The notes beneath the pieces are model-generated. The model saw nothing but the letters and a program-made list of their open reading frames with translations, was not told the DNA's origin and ran no database searches. The translations under genes and the position numbers were made by a program. From an uncultured Lachnospiraceae bacterium (GTDB taxonomy: Bacteria; Bacillota; Clostridia; Lachnospirales; Lachnospiraceae), in the NCBI GenBank assembly GCA_949840805.1, contig CATKXR010000012.1:1-64000 (forward strand): a stretch of 64,000 nucleotides of DNA. The letters run 5' to 3'. Below, piece after piece: positions 31,182 through 39,388 of the stretch. Within the stretch, counting starts at the first letter, position 1. Each line of letters begins with the position of its first letter.

Positions 31182-31264
31182 GGCAGGATCCGCGCCTTCT
31201 TTCGGTTTTGCTGTCTCTGAAAGAGAGGAGCAAGAACCTGAGAAGCTGCGAATCCTGCCTTTTT
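31182..31264 (+). terminator. Very long hairpin terminator of the transporter operon
   Basis: The bases from GGCAGGAT at 31182 to ATCCTGCC at 31252-31259 fold into an imperfect stem of roughly 37 bp around a small GAA loop, then TTTTT. It lies between two convergent genes. Confidence 0.75.
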
Positions 31265-31312
31265 ATCCTGATAAACCAGGTCAGTTTGCATGTCGGTTTA
31301 TCAGGAGGTGTT

Positions 31313-34222
31313 CTATTGCGTGTTTTTGGACAGCCGGCTTTCAAACTCGGTTTCCGGAACTGGTCTGGCATAGCGATAGCCTTGCGCCACACGGGCGCCG
31401 ATTTCACGCATTAATTCTACGTCGCTATCGGTCTCTACGCCTTCACAAACGATCTGGGCGCCCAGGCTTCCGGCTAATTCTACGATGCTTTTCATGATTT
31501 TTACCTGGCGCTCCCGGTCTTCCTGGTTTAACAGGAAGGAACGGTCCAGTTTAATGACGGAAGCCGGTATTTTTTCAATTACGCCCAGAGATGAGTATCC
31601 TGCTCCGAAATCATCGATGGAGAGGCGGATGCCTCTTGCGTGCAGGTCGTCAAGAGTCTGCTCCGCAGTCTTTGCCTCCATTTCTTCCATGACCATGGTT
31701 TCTGTGATCTCCACTTCGATCAATTCTTTTGGAATCCGGTATTGCTCAAGGACAGCTTCAAACTGGCTGGCAAAATCCGGTTTTATAAAATGCAGCCTGG
31801 AGAAGTTGCAGGAAATCGTCACAACGGCTTTTCCCTCATCCAGCCGTCTGCGGAGCATTTTGCAGACAGATCGAAGGATAAAAAAGTCGATTTCTGTCAC
31901 TCTTCCCGTCTGTTCATAGTAGGGAATAAAGAAGCCCGGGGATATGATCGTACCGGATGCCGTAGGGTCAAGAAAACGTACCAGTGCTTCGGCTCCTACT
32001 ATTTTTTCCGTAAGGACATCGATTTTGGCCTGGTAGTATGCGACGAAGTTTGTTTCAATGTCTACGGAATCCAGCAGTTTTTCTTTTTCGTGACGTTCCA
32101 TGATAGCTTTTTCGAGGGCGGTATCATAGACGGTTATGTTGCCTTCACCATAATCCCTGGCAAAGTGAATGGCCTGATTGGCACAGACAACGGCTGCACG
32201 CAGGTCATGGTTGGCGGACGGTATGAAATAGACGCCGATCTGGAGATTGATATGGTTTCCGGTATCATGGAAAATACGTTCTTCAACAGAGCGCTCGATA
32301 TTTTTGAGGCGCTCGATGATAGTTCCGTCCTCAGGGGAAAGCAGGAGTGCAAAATGATCCCCGTCGGCTTTGGCACAGACCTCGTATTTTTCATTTACCA
32401 TCTGGGAGAGGGCTTCTGCAACAGACGCCAAAAGTTTCTGGCCATTGCTCCAGCCATAGATTACCTTGTAGTTCTGGAACTGGGCTATGTTGATGTAGGC
32501 GACGGCATACTGAAGCCTGGACCGCTCTGAATAGAGAAATTTTTCTCCGTAATAAATGAGATAATTCAGGTTCCCGATATTGATTTCCACATCTTTGTAC
32601 ATTAATTTTTGTATTTTCCTGGTGTCTCGGATAATGTGTAATGCCACCAGGATGACGGCAAGGATGGTTAAAAGCAGGATGGCAATGATGGCGGCGCTGT
32701 GATTCTGTATAAACTGCCCCATACTGGCCATGGTATAGACGTTGTGTCCCATCATATAATCGCTTACTGCCCGGGCGTCTACAGCGAGAAGCGTTTTATT
32801 CAGGATGCCGGCAAGCAGGTCGTCACTGCAGCGTACCGCCATGGACAGGCTGTGCTGTCCGCTGAGGACGCTCTTGATTTCCAGGTTGTAATACCGCATT
32901 TCCGCGCTGAGCAGATATTCCGCCAGATGGCCGTCGCACAATGCGGCGTCCGCTTTTTTCTCTTTTACCCGGTCGATGCTATCCTGCTGCGTATCGCAGA
33001 GAAGAAGGGTCGTGGTCTGAAGGTCGACCACATTGGCGGCTTCCTTAGACAGCTCCTCGGTAATCGCTAATGTGGCTATGGAATTCAGATCATTGGATTT
33101 CTTCATGATCAGCACCATGGGAACCTGTGCATAGTCCTTCATTTTGACAAACTGGTATTGATCCAGTTCTTTATCCGTATGGGTGCAGTAGGAGAGGATA
33201 TCAATGGTTCCATCCTTCAAAGCTTCATGTGCTTCCAGTGGATTTTGGACTTCATGCCAGGAAAGGGTCAGCCCGGCTACTGCCGCGGCTCCTTCCATAA
33301 TCTCTCTGGTCAGTCCCCTGCATTCGCCGTTCTCTTTGTAGAGGAAAGGGTAATACCCGTCAAAATACCCGACAACAACACGGTTGGCTTGGGAAATGTA
33401 ATTTTTCTCCTCCGTTGTAAATACGATTGTTTTATCCAGCCGGCTTTGATAAAATTCGTTCATGAGCTTTGTTTCCAGCTCGGGATTATTCATTTTTAAG
33501 TCTGCAATTGCATAATTTAATTCCCGCATGACATCATTATTGCCCGGATATGTAATATAATAAAAAGGCCTGGGAGCAAAGCGCCCGATCAGGCGCTGCC
33601 CTTCTTTGATTTCCATGAACGTATGGACCATGGCATCGATTTCTCCCTTGTCCAGGGCTTCCTGGAGACTGGCTGTGGAGTCGTAAGTCTTGATTTTGGG
33701 AGAACGGATCCCGTTGTCGGACAGGTAGCTGAAAAATTCATTTTTGCGCACGTAGGTCTTAACCATTCCAAAGGTAATTCCCTTCATGGCTTCAAAGTCT
33801 TCATAAGCGATGGTACTGCTTGGATTGGTAGCAATGATACCGAAAGTATAGCCGCTTGAAAGATCCGCATATTGATAGGAGGCTGCTCTTTCTGCAGAAT
33901 ATTGGGCGCTTCCGACCAGGTCGGCTTTTTTACTGCTCACAAGCCGAAGCGCGTCGTCCCAATTTTCACATTCTATATATTCGATCTCCCAGTTGGCATA
34001 TCTGCACAGCTCGTCCAGATACTCTACATCCATGCCTGTAAATTTTCCGTCTTTGTCTTTTTCGTGGTACCCGGCCATAGGGAAAAAGGCGACTTTTACT
34101 GTTCGTTTGTCTTTTCCGTAAACAGTGCCGGAAGCGGATCCGCAAAACAAACCCAGCGCCAGCACGAAGACGAGAAGAAGTGCTGGCAATTTTTTAAGTC
34201 TTTTGTTTTTCATAACCTTCAT
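31313..34222 (-). CDS. Dual SBP-domain membrane sensor with degenerate GGDEF and intact EAL domain
   Basis: A signal segment (about 8-28) is followed by two amino-acid-type binding domains (SBP_bac_3; about 40-265 and 280-500), a membrane helix (about 511-535), a GGDEF-like domain whose active motif reads ADGDH (so probably not a cyclase), and an EAL domain from about 726 to the end. The EAL motifs look complete: GAEALVRF, EVEITETMV, SIDDFGAGYSSLG, CEGVET. Predicted role: c-di-GMP hydrolysis in response to an extracellular ligand. Start: ATG 34222 after AAAGGG; GTG 34234 and ATG 34213 are alternatives. Divergent from the HIT gene. Confidence 0.85.
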   Translation of the reverse strand: MKVMKNKRLKKLPALLLVFVLALGLFCGSASGTVYGKDKRTVKVAFFPMAGYHEKDKDGKFTGMDVEYLDELCRYANWEIEYIECENWDDALRLVSSKKADLVGSAQYSAERAASYQYADLSSGYTFGIIATNPSSTIAYEDFEAMKGITFGMVKTYVRKNEFFSYLSDNGIRSPKIKTYDSTASLQEALDKGEIDAMVHTFMEIKEGQRLIGRFAPRPFYYITYPGNNDVMRELNYAIADLKMNNPELETKLMNEFYQSRLDKTIVFTTEEKNYISQANRVVVGYFDGYYPFLYKENGECRGLTREIMEGAAAVAGLTLSWHEVQNPLEAHEALKDGTIDILSYCTHTDKELDQYQFVKMKDYAQVPMVLIMKKSNDLNSIATLAITEELSKEAANVVDLQTTTLLLCDTQQDSIDRVKEKKADAALCDGHLAEYLLSAEMRYYNLEIKSVLSGQHSLSMAVRCSDDLLAGILNKTLLAVDARAVSDYMMGHNVYTMASMGQFIQNHSAAIIAILLLTILAVILVALHIIRDTRKIQKLMYKDVEINIGNLNYLIYYGEKFLYSERSRLQYAVAYINIAQFQNYKVIYGWSNGQKLLASVAEALSQMVNEKYEVCAKADGDHFALLLSPEDGTIIERLKNIERSVEERIFHDTGNHINLQIGVYFIPSANHDLRAAVVCANQAIHFARDYGEGNITVYDTALEKAIMERHEKEKLLDSVDIETNFVAYYQAKIDVLTEKIVGAEALVRFLDPTASGTIISPGFFIPYYEQTGRVTEIDFFILRSVCKMLRRRLDEGKAVVTISCNFSRLHFIKPDFASQFEAVLEQYRIPKELIEVEITETMVMEEMEAKTAEQTLDDLHARGIRLSIDDFGAGYSSLGVIEKIPASVIKLDRSFLLNQEDRERQVKIMKSIVELAGSLGAQIVCEGVETDSDVELMREIGARVAQGYRYARPVPETEFESRLSKNTQ

Positions 34223-34395
34223 ACACCCTTTCACATACAGTTCCTGCCGGAAAAGCCTGGCAGTTGACGCTACACCCCTATTGTATCAAATTATCGGGAT
34301 AATGACCAGATTTTATTTGAAAAATCGGACATGTTGGCCGGCCTTAACGGTAACGGCCAGAATTTGTTCTTAAGCGGACGGTAAAGAAGAAAAAC

Positions 34396-34424
34396 TTGCA
34401 TAACCAGGCAAAAAAGGGTAAAAT
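34396..34424 (+). promoter_or_regulatory. Predicted promoter of the HIT gene
   Basis: TTGCAT (34396-34401) and TAAAAT (34419-34424) with a 17-nt spacer. Confidence 0.6.
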
Positions 34425-34477
34425 AGTAAGAACACGATCCGGAGTGTATATATTTTAAGAAAGAGAGGGTATTGGCG

Positions 34478-34897
34478 ATGAAGGATGTAAATTGCGCGTA
34501 TTGTATGCAGGGGGAATTGGTGGCGAAGTTTGCGTATCCGGTCTGTAAAATGGATACGGGATTTTTGTATGTGTTTAAGGAGCAGAGCCATCCGGGGCGT
34601 TTGATTCTTGCCCATGACAAGCATATCAGCGAGATGATCGAGCTGACAGACGAAGAGCGGAACGCATTTTTTGCGGATGTGGCAAAGGCGGCCCGGGCGA
34701 TCCATAAAGTGTTCCAGCCGAACAAGGTGAATTATGGGGCTTATGGGGATACCGGCTGCCACCTGCATATGCATTTGGTTCCCAAATATGAGGGCGGCCC
34801 GGAATGGGGAGGCGTGTTCGAGATGAATCCTGGCAAGGTGCTTTTAACGGATGCGGAATATGAGGAGATTGCGGAGAAGATCCGGAAGGCGCTGTAA
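34478..34897 (+). CDS. HIT-family nucleotide hydrolase/transferase
   Basis: A 139-residue histidine-triad protein: HLHMHLVPK with His at 95, 97 and 99, and an N-terminal CAYC pair that may bind zinc. HIT proteins hydrolyse or transfer nucleotide phosphoramidates or dinucleotides. ATG 34478 lies 8 nt after AAGAGAGGG; TTG 34472 is less well placed. Substrate not inferable. Confidence 0.88.
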   Translation: MKDVNCAYCMQGELVAKFAYPVCKMDTGFLYVFKEQSHPGRLILAHDKHISEMIELTDEERNAFFADVAKAARAIHKVFQPNKVNYGAYGDTGCHLHMHLVPKYEGGPEWGGVFEMNPGKVLLTDAEYEEIAEKIRKAL

Positions 34898-34960
34898 GCT
34901 GTAAGCCGATAACGGTTTGCATGTCTGAACTGTTAAGATAAATATGAAGGTGAAGGTTTC

Positions 34961-36910
34961 ATGAAGTTTGTGGATTTGAAATGCCCCAATTGCGGAGGGA
35001 GATTGATTCCGGTAGAGGGAAATCAAAAGATTGTTGCATGTGAGTACTGCAAAAGCCAGTATGTATTGGAGGACGACCGGATCATTCATTATCATATTCA
35101 CCAGCATGCGGCTCCGGAGAACAACGGATATGAAACTGCAGGCACGTCATCAGACCGGTCAGGGATTTTTGCGGCGGCCGGGATTTTAGTGGGACTGGCA
35201 GTGTTGTTCGGGGTGGGGATCGGCATCAGCAGCAGAGATAAGCCGGATGTTCCTTTGTTAAACCGTTCGGCTTATTCTTCTGCAGACTCCGAAACAGAGG
35301 AAGCGGAGGAGAGAATTGTCCATTCTCCGTTTTATGGCAGTCTGGTGGAGGCGGTTTTTAGCAGGCCGGCTGAAGCGGTAAGTGCAGAGGAAAAGGAAAA
35401 GCTGCGATATATTAAGATCACCACAGACCGGAAGCGTTTTGCGGTGGATTACAGTTTTGAGGATCCCTATGAAAGTGAGACGCCGGATATCCGTCATCTG
35501 GAGCTGGAACCGGAAGACTGGGATACGGATGATCTGGCAGATTTTCCAGGGCTGGTTAAGGTGGAGTTGTCCTATAGCTGGGCGGACGGAAAGGTTTTGG
35601 AGAAGCTTGCGGACTTAAAGGGGCTGTCATGTTACGGGGCAAGTCCCGGGGAGCTGGCTCAGTGGATGGAGCCCGGGCAGCTCATGGAGCTTAGGCTGGA
35701 CAGGCCTGCGGATCTGGAAGGACTTTCGGCTTTTGAGAATCTGGAAATCCTGGTTCTGAAGGATGTAGTGTCGCCGGATATCCGGCAGTTGGCGTCCATG
35801 AAGAATCTTCGTTCTCTTTCGATTGTGGAAGAAGTAAATGGCTCGGATCCTTTTTCAGATTCTTCCGAGTCTCGTACTCTGACGGATTATTCGGCCGTTT
35901 CCGTGCTGGAAGGGCTTGAGTATCTGGAACTGGAATCGTCTGCTGTCCGGGATGTGGGGTTTTTAAGTTCTCTTAAAAGCCTTACCGAACTGTCTCTTGC
36001 AGAGACGGAGGCCATCAGCCTGGAACCGTTGGCGGGGCTTTCCGGCCTGACGGCGCTGAGTATTAAGGGAAATGATTCTGTAAAGGATTATGGCTGCATA
36101 GGAAAGCTGACAGGGTTAAAAAGCCTTACCATTGATAAAGGCACTTCTCAGCCGGATCCGGAGCTGTCTTCCCTTGTGCAGTTGGAGAAGCTGGATATCA
36201 GCGGTTTTATGTCGGTAGGTGTTCTGGGGAAACTAAAGAGCCTGAAGGAGTTATCGGTTCACGGATGCAATATTGATGAAATTCAGGCGCTGTCTGCACT
36301 GTCCGGACTGGAAAAGCTGTCTTGTTATTCTGTGTGGACTTATGCCAATCCTCTTAGAAACGTCAGCTTTCTGGACGGAATGACAAGTCTCAGGTACCTT
36401 GATTTTTGCGGAAACCAAAATAAGGACAGTTGGAGCGGATATGGAAACAAGATGGAAATCTACGGAGATATTTCCAATGTGTTGAACCATAAGGGGCTGG
36501 AGGAACTGTATTTAAATGAATGTCTGTTTGGCCTTAACTTTGATAAACTGGCTGATAATCCTTCTCTGAAGGTGCTGCAGATGAAGGAGGTCAGCCTGAA
36601 GAAGAATATCAGGGTAGAGTCCTATGCCGGTATGACGGATATCTGGTATGATGACGTATCTATGGATGAACATATTCAGTTCCTGACCCATTATCCTGGC
36701 CTTACGGAGCTTTATTTAGACGGGAACCAGCTTACTTCCGTCGGTTTTGCGGCCGAATTGAAAAATCTGGAGCGCCTGGGAATCCACAACAACTATGTGA
36801 CGGACCTGACACCTTTAAACCAGGCGGAGAAGCTGAGATATCTGGATGTCCGTGAAAATCCCATAAACAATACGGTTCAGGCGGATGATTCGGTGGAAAT
36901 ATTGAAATAA
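34961..36910 (+). CDS. Zinc-ribbon, single-helix, leucine-rich-repeat membrane protein
   Basis: A 649-residue protein with an N-terminal zinc ribbon (C8, C11, C27, C30), one membrane helix at about 68-88, an acidic linker, and from about 160 to the end a series of internalin-like leucine-rich repeats (for example LEGLEYLELESSAVRDV and LTELYLDGNQLTSVGF). Topology suggests a cytoplasmic zinc finger and an external LRR domain. An AAGGTGAAGG site precedes the ATG. The function is unknown; ligand binding or adhesion is possible. It may be co-transcribed with the next gene, 30 nt away. Confidence 0.75.
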   Translation: MKFVDLKCPNCGGRLIPVEGNQKIVACEYCKSQYVLEDDRIIHYHIHQHAAPENNGYETAGTSSDRSGIFAAAGILVGLAVLFGVGIGISSRDKPDVPLLNRSAYSSADSETEEAEERIVHSPFYGSLVEAVFSRPAEAVSAEEKEKLRYIKITTDRKRFAVDYSFEDPYESETPDIRHLELEPEDWDTDDLADFPGLVKVELSYSWADGKVLEKLADLKGLSCYGASPGELAQWMEPGQLMELRLDRPADLEGLSAFENLEILVLKDVVSPDIRQLASMKNLRSLSIVEEVNGSDPFSDSSESRTLTDYSAVSVLEGLEYLELESSAVRDVGFLSSLKSLTELSLAETEAISLEPLAGLSGLTALSIKGNDSVKDYGCIGKLTGLKSLTIDKGTSQPDPELSSLVQLEKLDISGFMSVGVLGKLKSLKELSVHGCNIDEIQALSALSGLEKLSCYSVWTYANPLRNVSFLDGMTSLRYLDFCGNQNKDSWSGYGNKMEIYGDISNVLNHKGLEELYLNECLFGLNFDKLADNPSLKVLQMKEVSLKKNIRVESYAGMTDIWYDDVSMDEHIQFLTHYPGLTELYLDGNQLTSVGFAAELKNLERLGIHNNYVTDLTPLNQAEKLRYLDVRENPINNTVQADDSVEILK

Positions 36911-36940
36911 GGGCAGAGAAGACGCAAGGGAGGCGTTTGT

Positions 36941-37240
36941 ATGGGACAGGAAAGGACAGGGGAAGGCCCGGCAAAAAACGGCAGTGACAGTGACAGCCGG
37001 ATCGCCGTAGTCGGGATTATTATAGAAAATCCTGACCAGGCAGGGGCTGTAAATGAGATCCTGCATCAGTATAATCGTTACATTATTGGGCGTATGGGTC
37101 TTCCTTACCGGGAGAAGCAGGTGAATATCATCAGTGTCGTGCTGGATGCTCCTTCCGATGTGATCAGTGCCATGTCAGGAAAATTGGGGCGGCTTCCGGA
37201 AGTCAGCTCGAAGGCACTGTACTCACGGCAGAAAAGTTAA
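36941..37240 (+). CDS. TM1266-family putative regulator linked to iron-only hydrogenase
   Basis: A 99-residue protein with an ACT/NikR-like small fold: RIAVVGIIIENPDQAG, HQYNRYIIGRMGLPYRE, then VVLDAPSDVISAMSGKLGRL. This is the TM1266 family, usually annotated as a regulator of the [FeFe]-hydrogenase system. The first 18 residues are hydrophilic and extra. No hydrogenase or maturase gene is in the window. A strong terminator follows. Confidence 0.85.
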   Translation: MGQERTGEGPAKNGSDSDSRIAVVGIIIENPDQAGAVNEILHQYNRYIIGRMGLPYREKQVNIISVVLDAPSDVISAMSGKLGRLPEVSSKALYSRQKS

Positions 37241-37284
37241 TAGGGAATCGTCCTGTTTTATATATTGACAGGGCAGGAAGAACA

Positions 37285-37327
37285 GAGACCGGGATCCGTT
37301 TTCAGGATCCGGTTTCTTTTTTTGTTT
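37285..37327 (+). terminator. Intrinsic terminator after TM1266-type gene
   Basis: GGATCC (37292-37297) and GGATCC (37305-37310) form the core, extended by GAGACC/GGTTTC, and followed by a run of seven T and a second T-run. It may also serve the convergent GTPase gene weakly. Confidence 0.8.
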
Positions 37328-37361
37328 TTTGGTTCTTTAAGAATGATCAGATCCGAACGCT

Positions 37362-37961
37362 TTAAAATCGGGCAGAGCGGATGGTTTCCCGGGCAAGCTG
37401 CCGGGGACAGAAATCCAGACAGTCATAATTGAAGTTTTGTTCTCCTGCATCGATCATTGCCTGACGAATCTGGTTTAGGGAGCTTGGACAGCGAGAACAG
37501 AAGCCTAAGACAGGGATTTGAAGTACGTCCTCCAACAGGCGGAGGTCGATTTCAATTCCTTTTTTTTCGGATTCGTCACAAAAATTGATACAGAGAACCA
37601 GAGGTATATTGTTGTCCTTGATAAAATCCTGTGAGATGATTTTTTTCAGAAGATTCAGGTCACGCTCTAAGCGCGCGGCATCGCAGGTCATCAGGATCAT
37701 CTGTGTCTTTTGAGGACAGTCTTTTTCCCAGGCGCTTTTTTCTGCCTCCGAACAGGTGACAGGGAAACATGCATCTGGAAAGAGCGTCAGCAGATAAGTC
37801 TGATGATTCATAAAAAATTTCCCCTGGGTTTTGGCTTCTGTTTTATCATGCCGGCTTTCCGTGTTCTGGGGTATGCCCGTCAGCCCGGTGAAAACGGCAG
37901 TTTTTCCTGTATCAGGATTTCCTACAAGGGTGACGGATACGGCAGTTTTTTCTTCATTCAT
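37362..37961 (-). CDS. Stand-alone, degenerate FeoB-like G domain protein
   Basis: A 199-residue protein resembling the N-terminal GTPase of FeoB without the membrane channel. The P-loop GNPDTGKT is at 14-21, followed by VFTGLTG. NFCD fits the G4 motif (NxxD). The switch II DxPG motif, which should follow the strand LLTLFPD, is missing. The end has an INQIRQAM-like helix and Cys-rich segments. It is convergent with the TM1266-type gene. It could be a regulatory GTPase or a decaying gene. HydF-type maturase is an alternative but lacks its cluster motif here. Confidence 0.6.
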   Translation of the reverse strand: MNEEKTAVSVTLVGNPDTGKTAVFTGLTGIPQNTESRHDKTEAKTQGKFFMNHQTYLLTLFPDACFPVTCSEAEKSAWEKDCPQKTQMILMTCDAARLERDLNLLKKIISQDFIKDNNIPLVLCINFCDESEKKGIEIDLRLLEDVLQIPVLGFCSRCPSSLNQIRQAMIDAGEQNFNYDCLDFCPRQLARETIRSARF

Positions 37962-38196
37962 AAAAAATACCTGTTAATGAAAACTCTTACAGATAATTAT
38001 GTGAAAAAGGTTTGGCAGGTGCCTGCCTTCTGGTGTCCGGCAAAAATAATAAAGGATTTTAAAGGGTATCTGGCAGGTATAATTGGAAATGACTGTAGGT
38101 TTTGCCAACGTTCTCCTAGATATTTTCCATGAATTATGTGTTATGATGTTTTTGTAACAGAAATGTAATATATTAGAAACATAAGGAGGAAATGCC

Positions 38197-39183
38197 ATGA
38201 GAAAATTACCGTTTTATGTGTGTGCCGCTGTATTTGCTGTCGGAAGTATGACGAGCACGGCTTATGGAATGACTGCCAGGACATGTAATATTTCGGGAGG
38301 AAAGGGGGTGGTCATAGGCGGAAGCTATGGAAATGACTGGTCTTTCGGAAACGGAAATTGTGGAAGCGGCTGGTCTTTCGGAAGCGGAAATTGTGGAAAT
38401 GGCTGGTCTTTCGGAAATGGGAATTATGGAAATGACTGGTCTTTCGGAAACGGAAATTGTGGAAACGGAGGGTCATTTGGAAACGGGAGCTGTGGAAATG
38501 ACTGGTCTTTCGGAAACGGGAATTGTGGAAATGACTGGTCTTTCGGAAATGAGAATTGTGGAAATGACTGGTCTTTCGGAAACGGAAACTGCGGCAACGA
38601 CTGGTTCTTTGGCGATGGAGATAAACAACCGGTTATCCCGGATAAGCCAGATGTGCCGGATACTCCTGATGATTCGGACAAGCCTGTCCTGCCAGATCCT
38701 CCTGGTGATTCTAATAAACCTGACGTGCCAGATAAACCAGGTAAACCGGATAAGCCAGACAAACCTGATAAAGAGGAGCCGGTACAGCCGGGAGACGGCA
38801 GTTCTCAAGATGCATACGCGGCCCAGGTAGTGAAGCTGGTCAATGAGGAGCGGGCTAAGGCAGGGCTTTCTGCACTCCGATTACATACGGCAGCAGAAGG
38901 GGCGGCTATGGTACGCGCAAAGGAGATCGAGAGAAGCTTTTCCCATACCCGTCCGGATGGAAGCGATTTTTACACAGTATTGAAAGCGGCGGGTATTACC
39001 TATCAGTCGGCTGGTGAAAATATTGCTTATGGACAGACAAGCCCTGAACAGGTTATGAATGCCTGGATGAACAGTTCCGGCCACAGGGCGAATATTTTAA
39101 ACGGAAATTATACCTCCATTGCGGTTGCTCATTATCAGAGCGGGGCGGGAGTGGATTATTGGGTGCAGTTGTTCCTGAAATAG
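38197..39183 (+). CDS. Secreted CAP-domain protein with Cys/Gly/Trp-rich 11-residue repeats
   Basis: A signal peptide (1-24) precedes nine tandem 11-residue repeats (residues 44-142, consensus CGNDWSFGNGN), a Pro/Asp/Lys-rich stalk (about 143-203), and a C-terminal CAP (SCP/YkwD) domain at about 210-328 with VNEERAKAGLSAL, SHTRPDGSDF, GENIAYGQ and SGHRANILNG. The CAP core looks intact and is usual for secreted Clostridia proteins of unknown enzymatic role. The repeats contain one Cys per unit in most copies. AAGGAGG precedes the ATG. A TGT-TATGAT extended -10 lies at 38139-38147. Confidence 0.85.
   Translation: MRKLPFYVCAAVFAVGSMTSTAYGMTARTCNISGGKGVVIGGSYGNDWSFGNGNCGSGWSFGSGNCGNGWSFGNGNYGNDWSFGNGNCGNGGSFGNGSCGNDWSFGNGNCGNDWSFGNENCGNDWSFGNGNCGNDWFFGDGDKQPVIPDKPDVPDTPDDSDKPVLPDPPGDSNKPDVPDKPGKPDKPDKPDKEEPVQPGDGSSQDAYAAQVVKLVNEERAKAGLSALRLHTAAEGAAMVRAKEIERSFSHTRPDGSDFYTVLKAAGITYQSAGENIAYGQTSPEQVMNAWMNSSGHRANILNGNYTSIAVAHYQSGAGVDYWVQLFLK
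38326..38622 (+). repeat. 33-bp tandem repeat, nine copies, inside the CAP gene
   Basis: Nine in-frame 33-bp units, each encoding 11 residues with WSFG in the middle. Copies differ by point changes, the later ones being more alike. Such arrays change copy number readily. Confidence 0.9.
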
Positions 39184-39208
39184 CAGGGGTGTGGTGTTGG
39201 TTAGTGTG

Positions 39209-39318
39209 ATTCCGGAAGGTCCGCCTGGTCTGTTTCCCGGGGTACGGGTAACAGACCAGGCTGTGTTATCGGCTGCTTTATGGGGCAAAGCCTTCTTCTC
39301 CTGCGGACCTTTCGGAAG
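39209..39318. repeat. Nested inverted repeats between CAP and recombinase genes
   Basis: The outer arms, 39209-39224 and 39303-39318, are complementary at about 14 of 16 positions. Inside, CCTGGTCTGTT (39224-39234) pairs perfectly with AACAGACCAGG (39250-39260), and a small GCTTT/AAAGC stem follows. There is no T-run, so a simple terminator is unlikely. Confidence 0.6.
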
Positions 39319-39388
39319 AATCCTTAACTTAACAATATCGCCCTACGGACAGTAATGCGCAATAAGCTACAAATGACGGATAATCCGA

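Noticed and set aside
31640-32530. Plus-strand open frame of 296 codons opposite the EAL sensor gene
   Set aside because: It lies wholly within the minus-strand gene with clear domains, has no recognisable motif and is a compositional shadow.
37362-37961. HydF hydrogenase maturase
   Set aside because: The G domain resembles FeoB more closely and there is no C-terminal cluster-binding domain.
37710-38132. Plus-strand open frame of 140 codons opposite the FeoB-like gene
   Set aside because: Overlaps the start of the minus-strand G domain gene, has no ribosome site and no family-like sequence.
38326-38622. Regular 33-bp repeats that could suggest a CRISPR array
   Set aside because: The units are directly adjacent without unique spacers, stay in frame and encode a protein repeat after a signal peptide.
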